64,000 bases of DNA from Mesostigma viride (Eukaryota > Streptophyta > Mesostigmatophyceae > Mesostigmatales > Mesostigmataceae), in assembly GCA_009746045.1 (NCBI GenBank), contig RPFO01000370.1:62001-126000 (forward strand). Direction: 5' to 3'. Below are positions 1 through 10,689 of the stretch, in pieces; position 1 is the first letter of the stretch; each line of letters starts with the position of its first letter. The notes beneath the pieces were generated by a model. It had not been told where the DNA came from. It was given only the letters and a program-made list of their open reading frames with translations, and did not search any database. The translations under genes and the position numbers were made by a program.

Positions 1-37
1 CAAAACTACCACGTTTGCCGACGTCACCGGCAAGCAG

Positions 38-478
38 TTGACCACCATCCATTGTTCAACAGGCGGCCAAGTCTGCCGCTACCGCTGCGGTCACCCAGAA
101 TGCAGTGAAGCAACGCCATATGGTAAACGCAATATGGTAATCAAAGGCTTACAGACAGGTGCGGCAGCACATGAGACAGCACACTCACTTGCCGAGGAGC
201 TGCGCGGCCCAGCGTTTCTGGGGAAGCTGCAGATCCAGAACCGTGTTAGTATTGAACGAGCCATTCGGCTGCCAGGCCCTCTGGGCTTGGTCGTCGTCAC
301 CATGGCCTCCATGCACAACAAACGCCTGACGTGCTGGGAGCATGCACGTCGTCTACTCCAGCCTAATGACTTCAGCATCGACGAGGACTACACGCCGGCT
401 CAACTGAAGGAGAGGAGCGCGGTGTGGAACAGCCCCCGCGTCCGGGAGGCGAGGGAGCAACAGGCAGTGACCGGGTAA
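38..478 (+). pseudogene. Possible LINE ORF1 C-terminal fragment
   Basis: A 146-codon open frame ending at a TAA. Its last third (DEDYTPAQLKERSAVW, then an Arg/Glu-rich end) resembles the C-terminus of plant/algal LINE ORF1 nucleic-acid-binding proteins, where a 'LTPAE...R..LWP' stretch follows the RRM-like core. It ends near the left edge of the window and no reverse transcriptase follows it, so it would be a fragment. The link rests on this short motif and on the nearby presence of a better LINE ORF1 at 9005-10200. It could equally be a chance open frame. Confidence 0.3.
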
Positions 479-2160
479 TTAAGCGCGTTAAGATGCATCT
501 GCTTCAGGATGGCTCCTTTGCCGCATTCTTCAATGGTGTTCATATTACTGGTGTTCAGATTAACACCCCCGGCCGGAGCAGAGTCTCGTCAGGTGTCTAG
601 CAAGAAGGGTGCTGCCTCTGGTGGTGCCAGTAGGTAGACAACCTTCCTCGTCGGCTCGCGGCTCAACAGGCTTCGGGGACGGCCTCTAAACAGTCCCGTT
701 CCACTACCATGCCTCGACCTAGCCGTCGGGTGATAGCCATGGTGCATGGTGCCCGTATTTCGGGCTACAACCTCATCTGTCAACTGTCAGATTCGTAAAA
801 CCCAACGCGTGCTAGATTACCATTTGCACAGCAACTCGTCAGCAGAGCTTGTGAGCTCCTGGTCTTGCTGGCTGGAATGACCCGAGGCTGCTGGCTAGCA
901 ACCTTTATCCTCACACCAGGCCTACGACCCTCAATAGGCTCGCCACTCGTCGTGACGACCACGGTTCGTGTGTGAAGACGCTCGTTGCCTCGTTGAGCCT
1001 CGAGCTCTATGCAACCTCGTTCCATACTTGTTCCTCGGTTATGAGCAACGCTGTGCAACGCTACTTTGCCAGAGCCTCGTATCGCTGCCCTGCATCCTCG
1101 TTGCAGGCAGTATACAGGAATCTCTGGCTATCCTGTGTCTAGGACAGCACAAGACCTGCATGCCACAGTTCTGCATGGACTTATACATCCTTGCAGACCT
1201 GCTGGCTGGCTACTGGCTTCTACTAGCCACAGGACCGTTGCGTCCTCAGTACACTGTGTCCCAGTCACGTGATGGTTCAGCTAGGCTAAGCCTGTGCAGG
1301 CACTGCCTGCCACGTGTCCTGTCCACTATGCCCTGCTGAGAGAGCACCGCCCCCGCCCGCCGGTCGGCAGTACTTCGGGACCTGATATCTCTCTAGTCCC
1401 TCGTCTGTTCTAGGCGGTTGACACGGCGTTGGAAAGGTCTCCTCAACCTGCATCCAACTATAGCACATTGGTGCCCCAATATGCTAACTCCAACCCTTTC
1501 TTGTTTTGGAGCTTGGACCAGCCTGAGAACCTATCAGCCACTGTCCCCACAAGCCTTCAGACATCTGATCCCTCCCAGAGACCAGACCTGCCTTTTCTTT
1601 TGGAACTGAGGTGCCTCCAAATATTAGCTAGGCCTGCTCATTGGTTCATGCAAAGGTTGCCCTCTGACCCACCACATGACATCCCAACCCTTTCTTTGGG
1701 AACCTGGTGTACATTAAAGTTAGGTCTTCATGCAATTAGTCAGAGGAGTTTGGATAGTAGTAGAGGAGTCCATGAACGTACTATTGTGAGTTCCTGGTCA
1801 TCCAGTTATCACAGGCGCCCGTTCATATGGCGCCCGCCACGGAGCCTCCTTTATCTTTTAAATCCTTCCAAAGACTAAGAGAGCCCTGACAAATGTTAGC
1901 CAACACATGGGGAGCCCATGTCCTCACTGAGGGATAAACTCAGGATTCGCACATGCCAGGCTGAGGTCAGCTGCATGCATGGGGAATCGAACCCGGCACC
2001 CCATAATATCCTCCAGGTTTGGATCAGATCCTGGAACTGAACATTACAGACAACATGACATGACAGTGACATGATTATGTTTTATTAGATAAAGAAGTAT
2101 AACCCAGAGTGAGGCCCCTGGCAACCACGTCCAACCAACATGGTCACACAACCAGGGTTT
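479..2160. other. No gene seen; decayed repeat-like DNA
   Basis: Several short open frames occur here but none shows a recognisable domain or splice structure. The stretch 1060-1340 is rich in 'ctgcatcctcgttgcagg'-type imperfect repeats. The only recognisable signal is the Pol III B-box-like site listed separately. Confidence 0.4.
1983..1993 (-). promoter_or_regulatory. Pol III B-box-like sequence
   Basis: Read on the minus strand this is GGTTCGATTCC, a perfect match to the tRNA/SINE B-box consensus GGTTCGANTCC. Flanking bases do not form a proper 5-bp T-stem and no A box or cloverleaf is visible upstream, so a tRNA gene is unlikely. A decayed tRNA-derived SINE is possible. Confidence 0.25.
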
Positions 2161-2329
2161 TATTAGCATGCAGCAGGTTGGTTACAGAGAATATATACAA
2201 ATCTGCAGCAACCTGTTAGAGCCAACACTTGGGCTGCCCTTTCAGGGTCCATTCCATGAAGACCCAAGGCCCATTACAAAGTCCTTAAGACTCTTCTGCA
2301 GCCCCATGACAGGGCCAGGCGAAATTCTC

Positions 2330-3640
2330 AGCCAGGGGAGTGACTCCACCCTGACCCCTGTCCAGCAGAGCGTGTCTGAACTCTGAAGGACCTGCTGTCA
2401 GCCACCACGTGGCTGCCCAGCCCACTGGGATGCCTCCCACCTAGAGCAAGGCTGTTTGGTCTACTCTGGCCCTCCCCCCTTGGAGGCCATGAGCCCACGA
2501 AGCAAAGGGTATTGCAGCTCAGCCTTCTCCTCCATAGCTTGGTGAGAGCATCTGCAGGGTTGTCCACGCCAGCCACATGTTCAATGTTAGCTAAGCAAGA
2601 CATTTCCTTGAGCAACAAATAATCAAGGTCCCTGCTCCTGCATGGCCAGCTGCCTGTGCACAAACTGCACCATGCCCATGCTGTCAGTTCTTACCAGTGT
2701 GTGCGCATCTGCAACCGACAGGAAGCCACTTGACATAGCTGGTAAAATAGCTCCCTCAAGTAAAGAGCAGTATGAAGCCCTTCACAGATTGCCCTGCAGT
2801 CAGCAATGTCACTGCATGCTGGGAGTTACCCTGTTTTGCAACCGACTGTACCAGCAGACCAGAGAGGACTGTTCTTGCACCAGGGATATTAATGCTGCTG
2901 CACGGCCCCTGACCTCTGTGACCTTCCTACTATCCATCGAACTGTCCACATAGAGCACCATGTCAAAAGGCCTGTACAAATCCAAAGGACCCAGCATGAG
3001 AGGGGCAGACATGCGCACAGCCTCTACCACACTCTCAGCACCCACCTCAACCAGTTGGGAATCGGTCAACCGACTCAGTACCAACAGGTCAGGAGCACAA
3101 ATGCTGGCCAGCCATGCCAACATACATACCCCGTATTGTTGCACATCTGGCCTGGGTGATGGGCTCCTGCAAAGCATCGATGATCTGCTGGGGATAACCC
3201 TTACCACCCTCCAGCTTGATGGACCACGTACACTGCTGATGGATCAAGGTTGCCTGCATTCCACAAAACACCATGGGCTCATTCTCAACCATGTACTGGA
3301 TCTTACCCAGTTCAAACCGTTTCTGGATCCTGGCCAGAGTCAACTCTTGCCAAGTGGGAGGGCCCAGAAGATGCAGATCATCACCATGCAGGGTCAGGCA
3401 AACGCTGGCAGCCCATCATGGCTACCCTGAAACAGACAAGGATCAACTGGAGAGACTGAGAGACCACAGACAGACCTGAGGTACTTCTCCAAGCTCTTCC
3501 TCCAGATGATGGGACTCGATCTAAGGCCTTCCACGCCTTTGAGAATCCTCAGATACCTCGCTTTCAGCTCTGCCCTCCACACTGCAGGCACCCTAGTAGT
3601 CCGCTGACCCATTTTTGGCACTTTTATACCCCTGAAAATG
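2330..3640 (-). pseudogene. Decayed Ty1/copia Pol (RT end and RNase H)
   Basis: Three minus-strand frames join into one copia Pol tail. At about 3400-3590 the RT piece LRSSPIIW...SPVDPCLF corresponds to the copia 'LKQSPRLWY...DPCLY' motif. At about 3340-3400 HGDDLHLLG stands where copia has YVDD. At about 2810-3170 comes the RNase H core (DMVLYVDSS, then an Arg-Lys segment), and at about 2540-2600 its end, AGVDNPADALTK, matching the copia 'EDNPADILTK' signature. Frame changes between pieces and loss of the YVDD tyrosine/valine mark it as dead. Integrase, protease and Gag are not found next to it. The copia element at 3816 is a different, younger insertion. Confidence 0.6.
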
Positions 3641-3815
3641 AAAAAAATCATAACTCACAGGCCACAACTCCAAATACCCCCAACCAAGATGCTAGGAGTA
3701 TCTACACTTCAAGGGCTTTTAGAATATGCAAGAATACCTTGGCTTTTTAAAATCATTTGGATGATAGCTTCAGTCAAAGCTGGCCAAAAGACGATCTTTT
3801 TTCCCCAAGGAAAAG
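3600..3815. repeat. Dispersed repeat R, left part (split by copia)
   Basis: Matches the reverse complement of 43105-43340 over its full length, including the shared run GAAAATGCC.../ATCATAACTCACAGGCC. The match breaks exactly where the copia LTR starts and resumes after the second LTR at 8690. The right copy is therefore the uninterrupted form of this repeat. Confidence 0.8.
3811..3815. repeat. Target site duplication AAAAG (left)
   Basis: AAAAG directly precedes the LTR at 3816 and is repeated directly after the other LTR at 8685-8689. The uninterrupted paralogous site near 43128 carries it once. Confidence 0.9.
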
Positions 3816-4626
3816 TGTTGGAAAAGGGAGAGGAAACTAATGGGTTTTACACAATGCCTTGTGCTTGGCCTTGCTACCCTTGCACCTTGCAGGTGATGAA
3901 AGACTGAGCTTGAAGACAACTTAAGAAGACCAGAAAAAGAGTTTTATTTCATAGATTTAGAGGTTAGGAATAGAGGTTCAATAGAGGTGAAATGGAGGTA
4001 CCTGCCCTTAGGGGGCAGTTTCCTTTTATACCTTTTAGGCTAGGAAGGATGACATCAGCAATGACATCATCACAGAAGCTTGTAGAAACATCCTAGCATA
4101 TTCCTAGCATATTCCCAGCATATTCTCAGTATATTCCAGGAATATTCCTGGCATATTCTTAGAACATTCCTAGAACATTCTAGACATGATCCAATGAGCT
4201 GGCATAATAGCTAGATGCCAAGTGTCTACATAATAATGTGCCACATAACATAATTAATAAAGTGACACATCTCTTTTCCTTGGAGTGACAAGTGTCATGC
4301 AATGAGTCTACCCACTTGTCATCATGTAAGTCATAACATGTGTCATCATGAGCTGCCAACACTTGTCAGCTCATGGACCAAACACTTGTCCAATAGGCCA
4401 TAGCACCACTTGTCAATCAAATACGTGATGCTACTAGGCTGACTCAGGGTACAAGTCATCCATGTCCAAGTATAGGACTATGGCACATGAATATTGATCA
4501 GCTCATTGAGCCCAATCCATCTAGCTCATGATAGCTATCAAATTCCCAGTCCATAAGTAATAAATCCAACAGGAAATAAATCAGGCTGGGATATATTGTG
4601 GCCAGGTGGATATAATATCCCTAACA
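3816..4626 (-). repeat. Copia 3' LTR
   Basis: An 811-bp LTR with ends TGTTGG and CTAACA, nearly identical to 7876-8684. In element orientation this is the downstream (3') copy. It contains the 11-bp array with GAANNTTC cores listed separately. Confidence 0.92.
4089..4184. promoter_or_regulatory. 11-bp tandem array with heat-shock-element cores (3' LTR)
   Basis: About eight imperfect 11-bp units of the form CATATTCCTAG. Three contain the palindromic core GAANNTTC: 4140-4147 (GAATATTC), 4162-4169 and 4173-4180 (GAACATTC, 11 bp apart). GAANNTTC is the minimal heat-shock-factor binding unit, and some plant copia LTRs use such clusters. Function here is inferred only. Confidence 0.45.
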
Positions 4627-4638
4627 CCCCCCTTAGCC
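4627..4638 (-). other. Polypurine tract
   Basis: On the minus strand GGCTAAGGGGGG abuts the 3' LTR start TGTTAG. This is the expected plus-strand priming site of an LTR element. Confidence 0.6.
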
Positions 4639-6077
4639 ACATGGGCACAATGCAAAAGATGTCTGGGTAGGTGGAATCTCAACACCCCCCTTAACCACAT
4701 GCTCGTAGCTCCAGTTGCTACCATGGTGCAACTGAAAATGAAGATGCCGTCCTCGTGAAACGCTTGAAGCTCCAACATGCGGTCGTGAGCCGCACTACCG
4801 CCACTGATCCCCCCCCCGGCAACGCGAATGAGTGTCCTACCATAGCAGCAACGCACTAGCTGCCCATCAATACCGGATGGCTGTTACCCAACCCTTGGTT
4901 GGAAAAAGTGCTCTAGATGCGACATTCCCCCCTCACTCAAAGCGGCTGCCCATGGACACAATAGGGGCACTCAGTCCCACACATATAATACGGCAACACA
5001 TGCCAACAAAGAAAGTCCCTATGAGCTAACCCAAACGGTAAAGAGGTAGGGTAACGGCAACAACACGTGCTGTACACACACGGAGCAACATAACATACGC
5101 CATCTCACAAATAAATGACACCAACATCACGTTTTACGCCAAATAAACGGGGTGAGCAAACAAACATGGCAACAAATGCCACACAAACAAGGTGCAATAC
5201 AACCTTCAACACAAAACACAGTGGCCATAACAGATAAACGCGCTTCATAGCAAAGAAAACAGGACGTGCAAAACATTACCGCCACAAAGGCGAACACAAG
5301 TAACGATTACTTCGTCACGATTCACAAATCAATGCCCGAGAGTAAACATTACGTCCGACATTACAGGCTATGCCGAAATGCACAGCCGAATTCGACACAA
5401 AGGACGTAAACACTTGCATAAAAGCAATGCTCTCAGCACAAAACAAAATAACACACGCGTCACAGGCACTTTACTTACGAAAACAAGTCGTAGACGACGA
5501 TACAACGGCGCTTCACTACGCCGCAGACTAGTGCCACAAATAGCGTGCAAAAACTCTGGATATACACTCCAGGTACGTAGAAAACGTCTCGTGGGAACAA
5601 TACCAAAATGCGTGGGCCATTGCCACTGAACGCATGGCAAAATAAACACATAATTGCTGGAAGAACACAAAGAAAGAACCAGAAAACGCAGGCTTACGGC
5701 GCCTCACAATTTCCAGCAAACACGACACAAAAGTCGACATACAAGTTAATTTCCCACAGACAAAACATTAGGGCAACCTTGAGGAGTGGGGTCTGTGCAT
5801 CCTGGGCGACAATTTCCAAGGGTCGTTGCAGCTAGCGCATTGCAAATGCCATGGCCTGGCCGAACACCGTAAACTGACCGACGTGATACCTTGGCAGCAT
5901 TTTGCACCTGAGTTGACCGTTGGTGCTTGACAGCACTGTGGCTGACAGGTCGCTGTCCACGTCGTTGTCGGCTCGCTCGAGGCCTCGCGCCAGCACCGGA
6001 CTTGGCAGTCCAGGACTTGGAAAAATTTGGCAGCTTGGTCGATTTCGCCCTCGCGTCACGAATTTGTTCCCCCTCAG
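4639..6077 (-). other. Copia internal region without coding motifs
   Basis: Between the Gag-protease stop and the polypurine tract there is 1.4 kb where integrase, RT and RNase H would normally lie. No HHCC, DDE, YVDD or RNase H motif is visible on either strand. The open frame at 5746-6834 on the minus strand overlaps the Gag-protease frame at its upper end and looks like a shadow. The DNA at 4900-5700 is A- and C-rich with many ACAAACA-like runs. Confidence 0.6.
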
Positions 6078-7856
6078 TTAGGCTGGCAGCGTTCGAGCGC
6101 CGCGCCTTTGGTCTGGTCGCCGGACTTTGGTTACTAGCACCAGTATCACCTGGTATGCTGGCGGCGACAACGCGCTCCGCCTGCACTGGGCTGTTCTGGA
6201 CCGCGGTTTCTGGAAGTACTTCAGCGTCTGACACGGACTTCTCCATTGCGCTGGAAACTTCTCGAATTGGCGTGAACTTCCACTGGGCCGGCGCAGAGTA
6301 TAAAAGCCACGCAGTGTGCGAGTAATGCCCAGTAGGCCGCCCCCGATCCCGCATACACGGGCAAGCATGGCCAGTATGACCGTTAGGCCCACGGCCAGCC
6401 ACTCCGCCGCGTGTCCCGAGGCACGTGAGATGCTGCGCTCGCTGCTCGCCATTTTCTGCCCTTGACAGGCAGCGTCGACGTCCTTGAAGCTCGTCGCCGA
6501 AGATTTCAGCTCTGGGATGGCGTCCATCGCTGCGTCCGCACCGCGCGCGGGCAAAAAGTAGGTGTTGTTCCTCGTCACGATGCTGCAGGGCCTGCTGTCC
6601 AGCACAGCAACCCGCTTGGCGAGGTCGACGTTGTGGCCATCCTTGACGAGCTGGCCGACAGATAAAAGTCGGGTGCTCAGCTTTGGAACGAGCAGCGCGT
6701 TTTGGAGGTGCACGTCTGCCTCCTGGCCCGGCAGCTTCAGCTTGACAGTCCCGATGGCTGTCGCCTTCAGTTTGCCGCCTGAGCCGGCGATTTCCCTGTT
6801 GTGAGGGTGCAGGCACACGAAATCCGACGGGCATGGCGTCATGTGACAGCTCGCTGCAGAATCCAGCACCCAGCTGGTCGGCGCCTTCTTTTCATATTGC
6901 GTGAGTGCAGCAGTGTCCGACGGCGATGGCGACTCGGCGATGGTGGCGAAGACGAAGCCGGACGGCAGCTCTGCAGCCTCCTGGGTGATGTGCGCCTCGC
7001 TGGCACCTGGTGAGTGCCCCTTTCTCGCCGCTGATGTCGCGTGGTTCCGTCGCGTCGCCTGGTTCTTGCGTTCTTGCTTCAGCTCCGGATGCTTCTCCCA
7101 GCACTGGGCCTCCACGTGCCCGAGCTTCTTGCAGTGATAGCACCGCTTTCCTCCCCTTTTCTTGGTAGTAGTGCGGAAAGCCTGGCCGTCCGATGAGCTC
7201 TCCTTCTTTGCTTCAGCAGAACGCCCTCCCATCAGCATGTCCTCCGCCTCCAGCAGCGCAGCCTTGACCTCCTCCAAGTTGTCCTCCTCCTTGAAATGCA
7301 CCGATATCAGCGCAGGGCGATATTTGTCTGGCAGGCCGCTCTTGAGAATGGCTGCGAAGTCTTGGTCACTCATGACTCCCCCCACAGCACGGTACTCCGC
7401 CAGCAGCAGCAGTCCCCTTAGGATATACTGCCCCATGGTCTCCCCTGGCTTCATTTGCAGCCTGTGCAGCTGGACCCTGAGGTCCATCCGGTGGCTCTTG
7501 GTGAGCTTTTGCTGCTCGTAGACCTCCCTCAGCGTCTTGTAGAGCTTGCTGCCAGATTGGTCTGGCACGAGCGATAGGATGCGCCTCGCTTCTCCAACAA
7601 GTGCAGCTGAGATAACAAGGCCGACAGCCATGTCAGCCTTCGGGTCCTCCTTGGTGCCAAGCAGAACATCCTTAACCCCGTAGAAGCGACAGAAGCCCTC
7701 AAGGGATGTCTTGGTCTCCTCCCAGCCACGTAAACTTGTGCCGTCAAATTTCAGCACCATCTTGGAGCACACATTCAGCATAGGAGTGTAGTCCACCTCG
7801 CTTGCCATGGAGCTTGTAACTGGGCTGGGTTTCTTGGTGGTCTTCTTGGAGCTCAT
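6078..7856 (-). CDS. gag-pro: Copia Gag-protease polyprotein
   Basis: A 592-residue open frame. I chose the ATG at 7856, since the open frame upstream of it starts with a non-ATG codon. The order is a helical UBN2-type copia Gag (about residues 20-225, with LRVQLHRLQMKPGETMGQYI), a zinc knuckle CYHCKKLGHVEAQCW (about 240-254), and the protease with its active site in WVLDSAASCHMT (about 330-341; copia proteases use D-S/T-G/A). A 'LSTRLLSVGQLVKDG' stretch follows, typical of the pre-integrase boundary. After about residue 440 similarity ends and the frame runs on into unrelated sequence until the stop, so the polyprotein is cut off before integrase. It would form the particle and cleave itself; other Pol functions must come in trans. 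Confidence 0.88.
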   Translation of the reverse strand: MSSKKTTKKPSPVTSSMASEVDYTPMLNVCSKMVLKFDGTSLRGWEETKTSLEGFCRFYGVKDVLLGTKEDPKADMAVGLVISAALVGEARRILSLVPDQSGSKLYKTLREVYEQQKLTKSHRMDLRVQLHRLQMKPGETMGQYILRGLLLLAEYRAVGGVMSDQDFAAILKSGLPDKYRPALISVHFKEEDNLEEVKAALLEAEDMLMGGRSAEAKKESSSDGQAFRTTTKKRGGKRCYHCKKLGHVEAQCWEKHPELKQERKNQATRRNHATSAARKGHSPGASEAHITQEAAELPSGFVFATIAESPSPSDTAALTQYEKKAPTSWVLDSAASCHMTPCPSDFVCLHPHNREIAGSGGKLKATAIGTVKLKLPGQEADVHLQNALLVPKLSTRLLSVGQLVKDGHNVDLAKRVAVLDSRPCSIVTRNNTYFLPARGADAAMDAIPELKSSATSFKDVDAACQGQKMASSERSISRASGHAAEWLAVGLTVILAMLARVCGIGGGLLGITRTLRGFYTLRRPSGSSRQFEKFPAQWRSPCQTLKYFQKPRSRTAQCRRSALSPPAYQVILVLVTKVRRPDQRRGARTLPA

Positions 7857-7863
7857 GAACAAT

Positions 7864-7875
7864 CCTCCGATACCA
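7864..7875 (-). other. Primer binding site (initiator tRNA-Met type)
   Basis: On the minus strand TGGTATCGGAGG directly follows the 5' LTR. It differs by little from the common plant copia PBS TGGTATCAGAGC, complementary to the 3' end of initiator tRNA-Met. The same 12-mer lies next to the LTR at 20871. Confidence 0.75.
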
Positions 7876-8684
7876 TGTTGGAAAAGGAGAGGAAACTAAT
7901 GGGTTTTACACAATGCCTTGTGCTTGGCCTTGCTACCCTTCACCTTGCAGGTGATGAAAGACTGAGCTTGAAGACAATTAAGAGAGACCAGAAAAAGAGT
8001 TTTATTTCATAGATTTAGAGGTTAGGAATAGAGGTTCAATAGAGGTGAAATGGAGGTACCTGCCCTTAGGGGGCAGTTTCCTTTTATACCTTTTAGGCTA
8101 GGAAGGATGACATCAGCAATGACATCATCACAGAAGCTTGTAGAAACATCCTAGCATATTCCTAGCATATTCCCAGCATATTCTCAGTATATTCCAGGAA
8201 TATTCCTGGCATATTCTTAGAACATTCCTAGAACATTCTAGACATGATCCAATGAGCTGGCATAATAGCTAGATGCCAAGTGTCTACATAATAATGTGCC
8301 ACATAACATAATTAATAAAGTGACACATCTCTTTTCCTTGGAGTGACAAGTGTCATGCAATGAGTCTACCCACTTGTCATCATGTAAGTCATAACATGTG
8401 TCATCATGAGCTGCCAACACTTGTCAGCTCATGGACCAAACACTTGTCCAATAGGCCATAGCACCACTTGTCAATCAAATACGTGATGCTACTAGGCTGA
8501 CTCAGGGTACAAGTCATCCATGTCCAAGTATAGGACTATGGCACATGAATATTGATCAGCTCATTGAGCCCAATCCATCTAGCTCATGATAGCTATCAAA
8601 TTCCCAGTCCATAAGTAATAAATCCAACAGGAAATAAATCAGGCTGGGATATATTGTGGCCAGGTGGATATAATATCCCTAACA
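7876..8684 (-). repeat. Copia 5' LTR
   Basis: An 809-bp LTR with TGTTGG/CTAACA ends. It is upstream of gag in element orientation and so carries the promoter. Apart from small indels near its beginning it matches the other LTR base for base wherever I compared it. Confidence 0.92.
8147..8242. promoter_or_regulatory. 11-bp tandem array with heat-shock-element cores (5' LTR)
   Basis: Same array as in the other LTR, with GAANNTTC cores at 8198-8205, 8220-8227 and 8231-8238. Its position upstream of gag makes it the copy that could drive transcription. Confidence 0.45.
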
Positions 8685-8689
8685 AAAAG
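8685..8689. repeat. Target site duplication AAAAG (right)
   Basis: Direct repeat of 3811-3815 flanking the copia element. Confidence 0.9.
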
Positions 8690-8835
8690 TCTAACCCCCA
8701 CTAAGTCTAACTTCCCAGGGAGGGCAGGGAATCTCAATACCAACATTGGACAACTTAGTTGGATAGTAGTCCAATGGGGGTTTCCTTGGGTCAGACCACC
8801 CGGATAACCCATTACCCCTATATAAAGTGCTCATA
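8690..8835. repeat. Dispersed repeat R, right part
   Basis: Continues repeat R after the copia insertion. It matches the reverse complement of about 43015-43130, including the run around GGTCAGACCACCCGG. Confidence 0.75.
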
Positions 8836-9004
8836 CATGGTACATGGGTTGCCACGAGCCACGAGCCACCAGGTAGCCATGGCTGACGGCGGAGCTCATA
8901 ACTTTCACGTTTGAGCACCGAATTTAGCCGTGAATATATCACTATCGCTTCGTCTTTCTAAGACGCACATGCTGATATAATTTTCCGAACCTAAAACGCA
9001 ATAT

Positions 9005-10200
9005 ATGACGAGCAAACGCCTGTCGACGCAACGCAGTTTGGCGGATGCGCTCGCCCATGAAAATGCGGCAGCTGCGGCTGCAGCTTTGCCAGCTCCGGCA
9101 GGCAGCGGTGACACTAGTCGTGCACTGGTGGTCGCCCAGCAACCTCCCGGGCTCCATGCCTCGCCATCGGCATCGCCTGACCCTAAACGCGCCCGCTCAG
9201 CCGATAAAACAGGAGGGTCTTCACGCCCCTCGGAACCGCGCTGCCGGCTCCAACCTTTCCAGGTCGATGATAACGACTGGACCAACATGTCTCCGGCCGA
9301 TGCTCTGCACTGCATCTTCTTCGGGGACTACAGTACGCCTCGCTTTACGACCCGTGCCTCCATCTCCACGACAACAATCGCCTCCTTCTCCCGGACGGCC
9401 GCCGCTGGAACAATGTTCATCAGCACGCTGTTCGGGTGCGCCCGCCCCCAAGTCCAGCACACCATCCTCAACTCCCTTCTCCAGCGCTCTGACGGCGAGA
9501 TCTGGGCTCCATCCATCTCCGCCCCCGCCCTCCGTTCCATCCTCACGGAAGCCTTTCAGCAGCACGTGACCCCCCTTGCTGCTGACGTCGCAGCAATGGG
9601 TGGTCCGCTGGCTGCTGAACTTCCTCACCTCACCGCCACCTCCACTGCCATTTCCGCCTCCACTGCCGACATCAAAGCCCAGCTCCTCGACCTCGACCTA
9701 CGCCTTCAAGCCACCGCCACCGCCCTTGAGAGCTTGCATGACACCGCCGGCCTCACCGCCCAGGCGGTGAAGGACATCGCCGCCCAGCCGCGGCGCCTGC
9801 TGGCCCGGCCGGCGATGCTCCCTCCACCTGGGCGGACTTGCTTAAGCAGCACACCAATTCCACCACCTCCACCATCTCGGTACAATTACTTAAGCAACAA
9901 GCCCTCGACCTTCGCGAGGAGGCCGACATCGCCCGGCGCAGCCACAATGTCATCGTCAAGCACTTCGACCAGCCGGCAGGTGAGACCTCCACGAGCCTTC
10001 TTGAGGCGTTTAAGCGCGACATTTTTGCCCCCATGCTACTCACTGGTGAGCTGGACATGTCGGCTGTCCGCCTCCCCCGCGCGCGGGGGAAGGCTGGCCC
10101 GGCACCCGTGCTCCTCACCTTTAAGTACATGGCGGACAAGCTGGCGATGCCGCAAGAAGCTCTCGAGGACTCGCTTCACGCTGGACGACGACTTGCTTGA
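9005..10200 (+). pseudogene. LINE ORF1 (nucleic-acid chaperone-like), frameshifted
   Basis: Starts at ATG 9005. The first frame runs through an Ala/Pro-rich N-terminus, a conserved-looking block (FQVDDNDWTNMSPADALHCI), and a long helical segment with coiled-coil character (about residues 190-260: DIKAQLLDLDLRLQATATALE). At about 9810-9835 the coding sense shifts to the frame read from 9838: LREEADIARRSHNVIVKHF, then VRLPRARGKAGPAPVLLTF. This is the LINE ORF1 pattern of a coiled coil, then an RRM-like 'NVIVKGI...' strand, then a basic C-terminal domain. The ORF1 assignment is by motif pattern and moderate. No ORF2 reverse transcriptase follows; SINE-like DNA starts at about 10370. Confidence 0.5.
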
Positions 10201-10369
10201 CCCTGGCCCAGCAACAGCGGCGATGCGAGCTATGGCCGACCTACCTTCAGCTCCGGCAGAGCGCAGGGGGATCGAAGCCGGTATACTGGAGGGGGGCGGT
10301 CATCCACGTTGACCACAAGCCCTGGCAGCCCCCTCCTGCCACCTCAGACTAGGGAATCCATACCAGTAG

Positions 10370-10680
10370 TGTAGATTAGTCAGGCTTAGCCTAGCATGTG
10401 GCCCACGCGCATGTGCGCCCATATAATGGCCCCCATGGATGTTGCCTTCAGAATTTGACTAAAAGCCAAGCCATGCCTATAATGGGACCCCCATGGATGT
10501 TGCATTAAGAATTTAGCTATGCTATGCCTATGCAGAGAGATGCTCTCTGTCGAGAAGCCATGCCCTAGCCCTTGTATAGCCATGCATGATGATCTTCCTC
10601 CCCCGTGCCAGGATCCCCTTAGCTGGGTTGAACCTGAGACAGCATGGTGGTGCCGGTGCCCTTGAGGCACCTAGAGCAAG
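10370..10680 (-). repeat. SINE-like repeat S, copy 1
   Basis: Matches 48895-49205 in inverted orientation over about 300 bp. On its own strand it begins near a GGTTCAACCC sequence, a fair Pol III B-box (GGTTCRANYCC), then runs through two related 'CATGGATGTTGC...' blocks about 60 bp apart. No clear A box, so tRNA-derived SINE is a guess. Confidence 0.5.
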
Positions 10681-10689
10681 TGTTGCCTA

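Larger units (their letters stand above)
3816..8684 (-). mobile_element. Non-autonomous Ty1/copia LTR retrotransposon
   Basis: A complete 4.87-kb element on the minus strand. It has two near-identical LTRs (TGTTGG...CTAACA), a PBS next to the right LTR, a purine tract next to the left LTR, and a 5-bp target duplication AAAAG. The internal region codes only for Gag and the aspartic protease. Integrase, reverse transcriptase and RNase H are missing, and 4627-6077 shows no copia motif, so replication would need enzymes supplied by another copy. The LTRs differ by only a few indels near their starts over about 810 bp, which points to a recent insertion. It sits inside repeat R. Confidence 0.92.

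Noticed and set aside
1975-2010. tRNA gene
   Set aside because: Only the B-box matches. There is no acceptor stem, anticodon arm or complementary T-stem, so no tRNA is called.
5746-6834. 362-codon minus-strand frame in the copia element
   Set aside because: Overlaps the Gag-protease frame antiphase, has no copia integrase or RT motif, and its composition follows the shifted frame.
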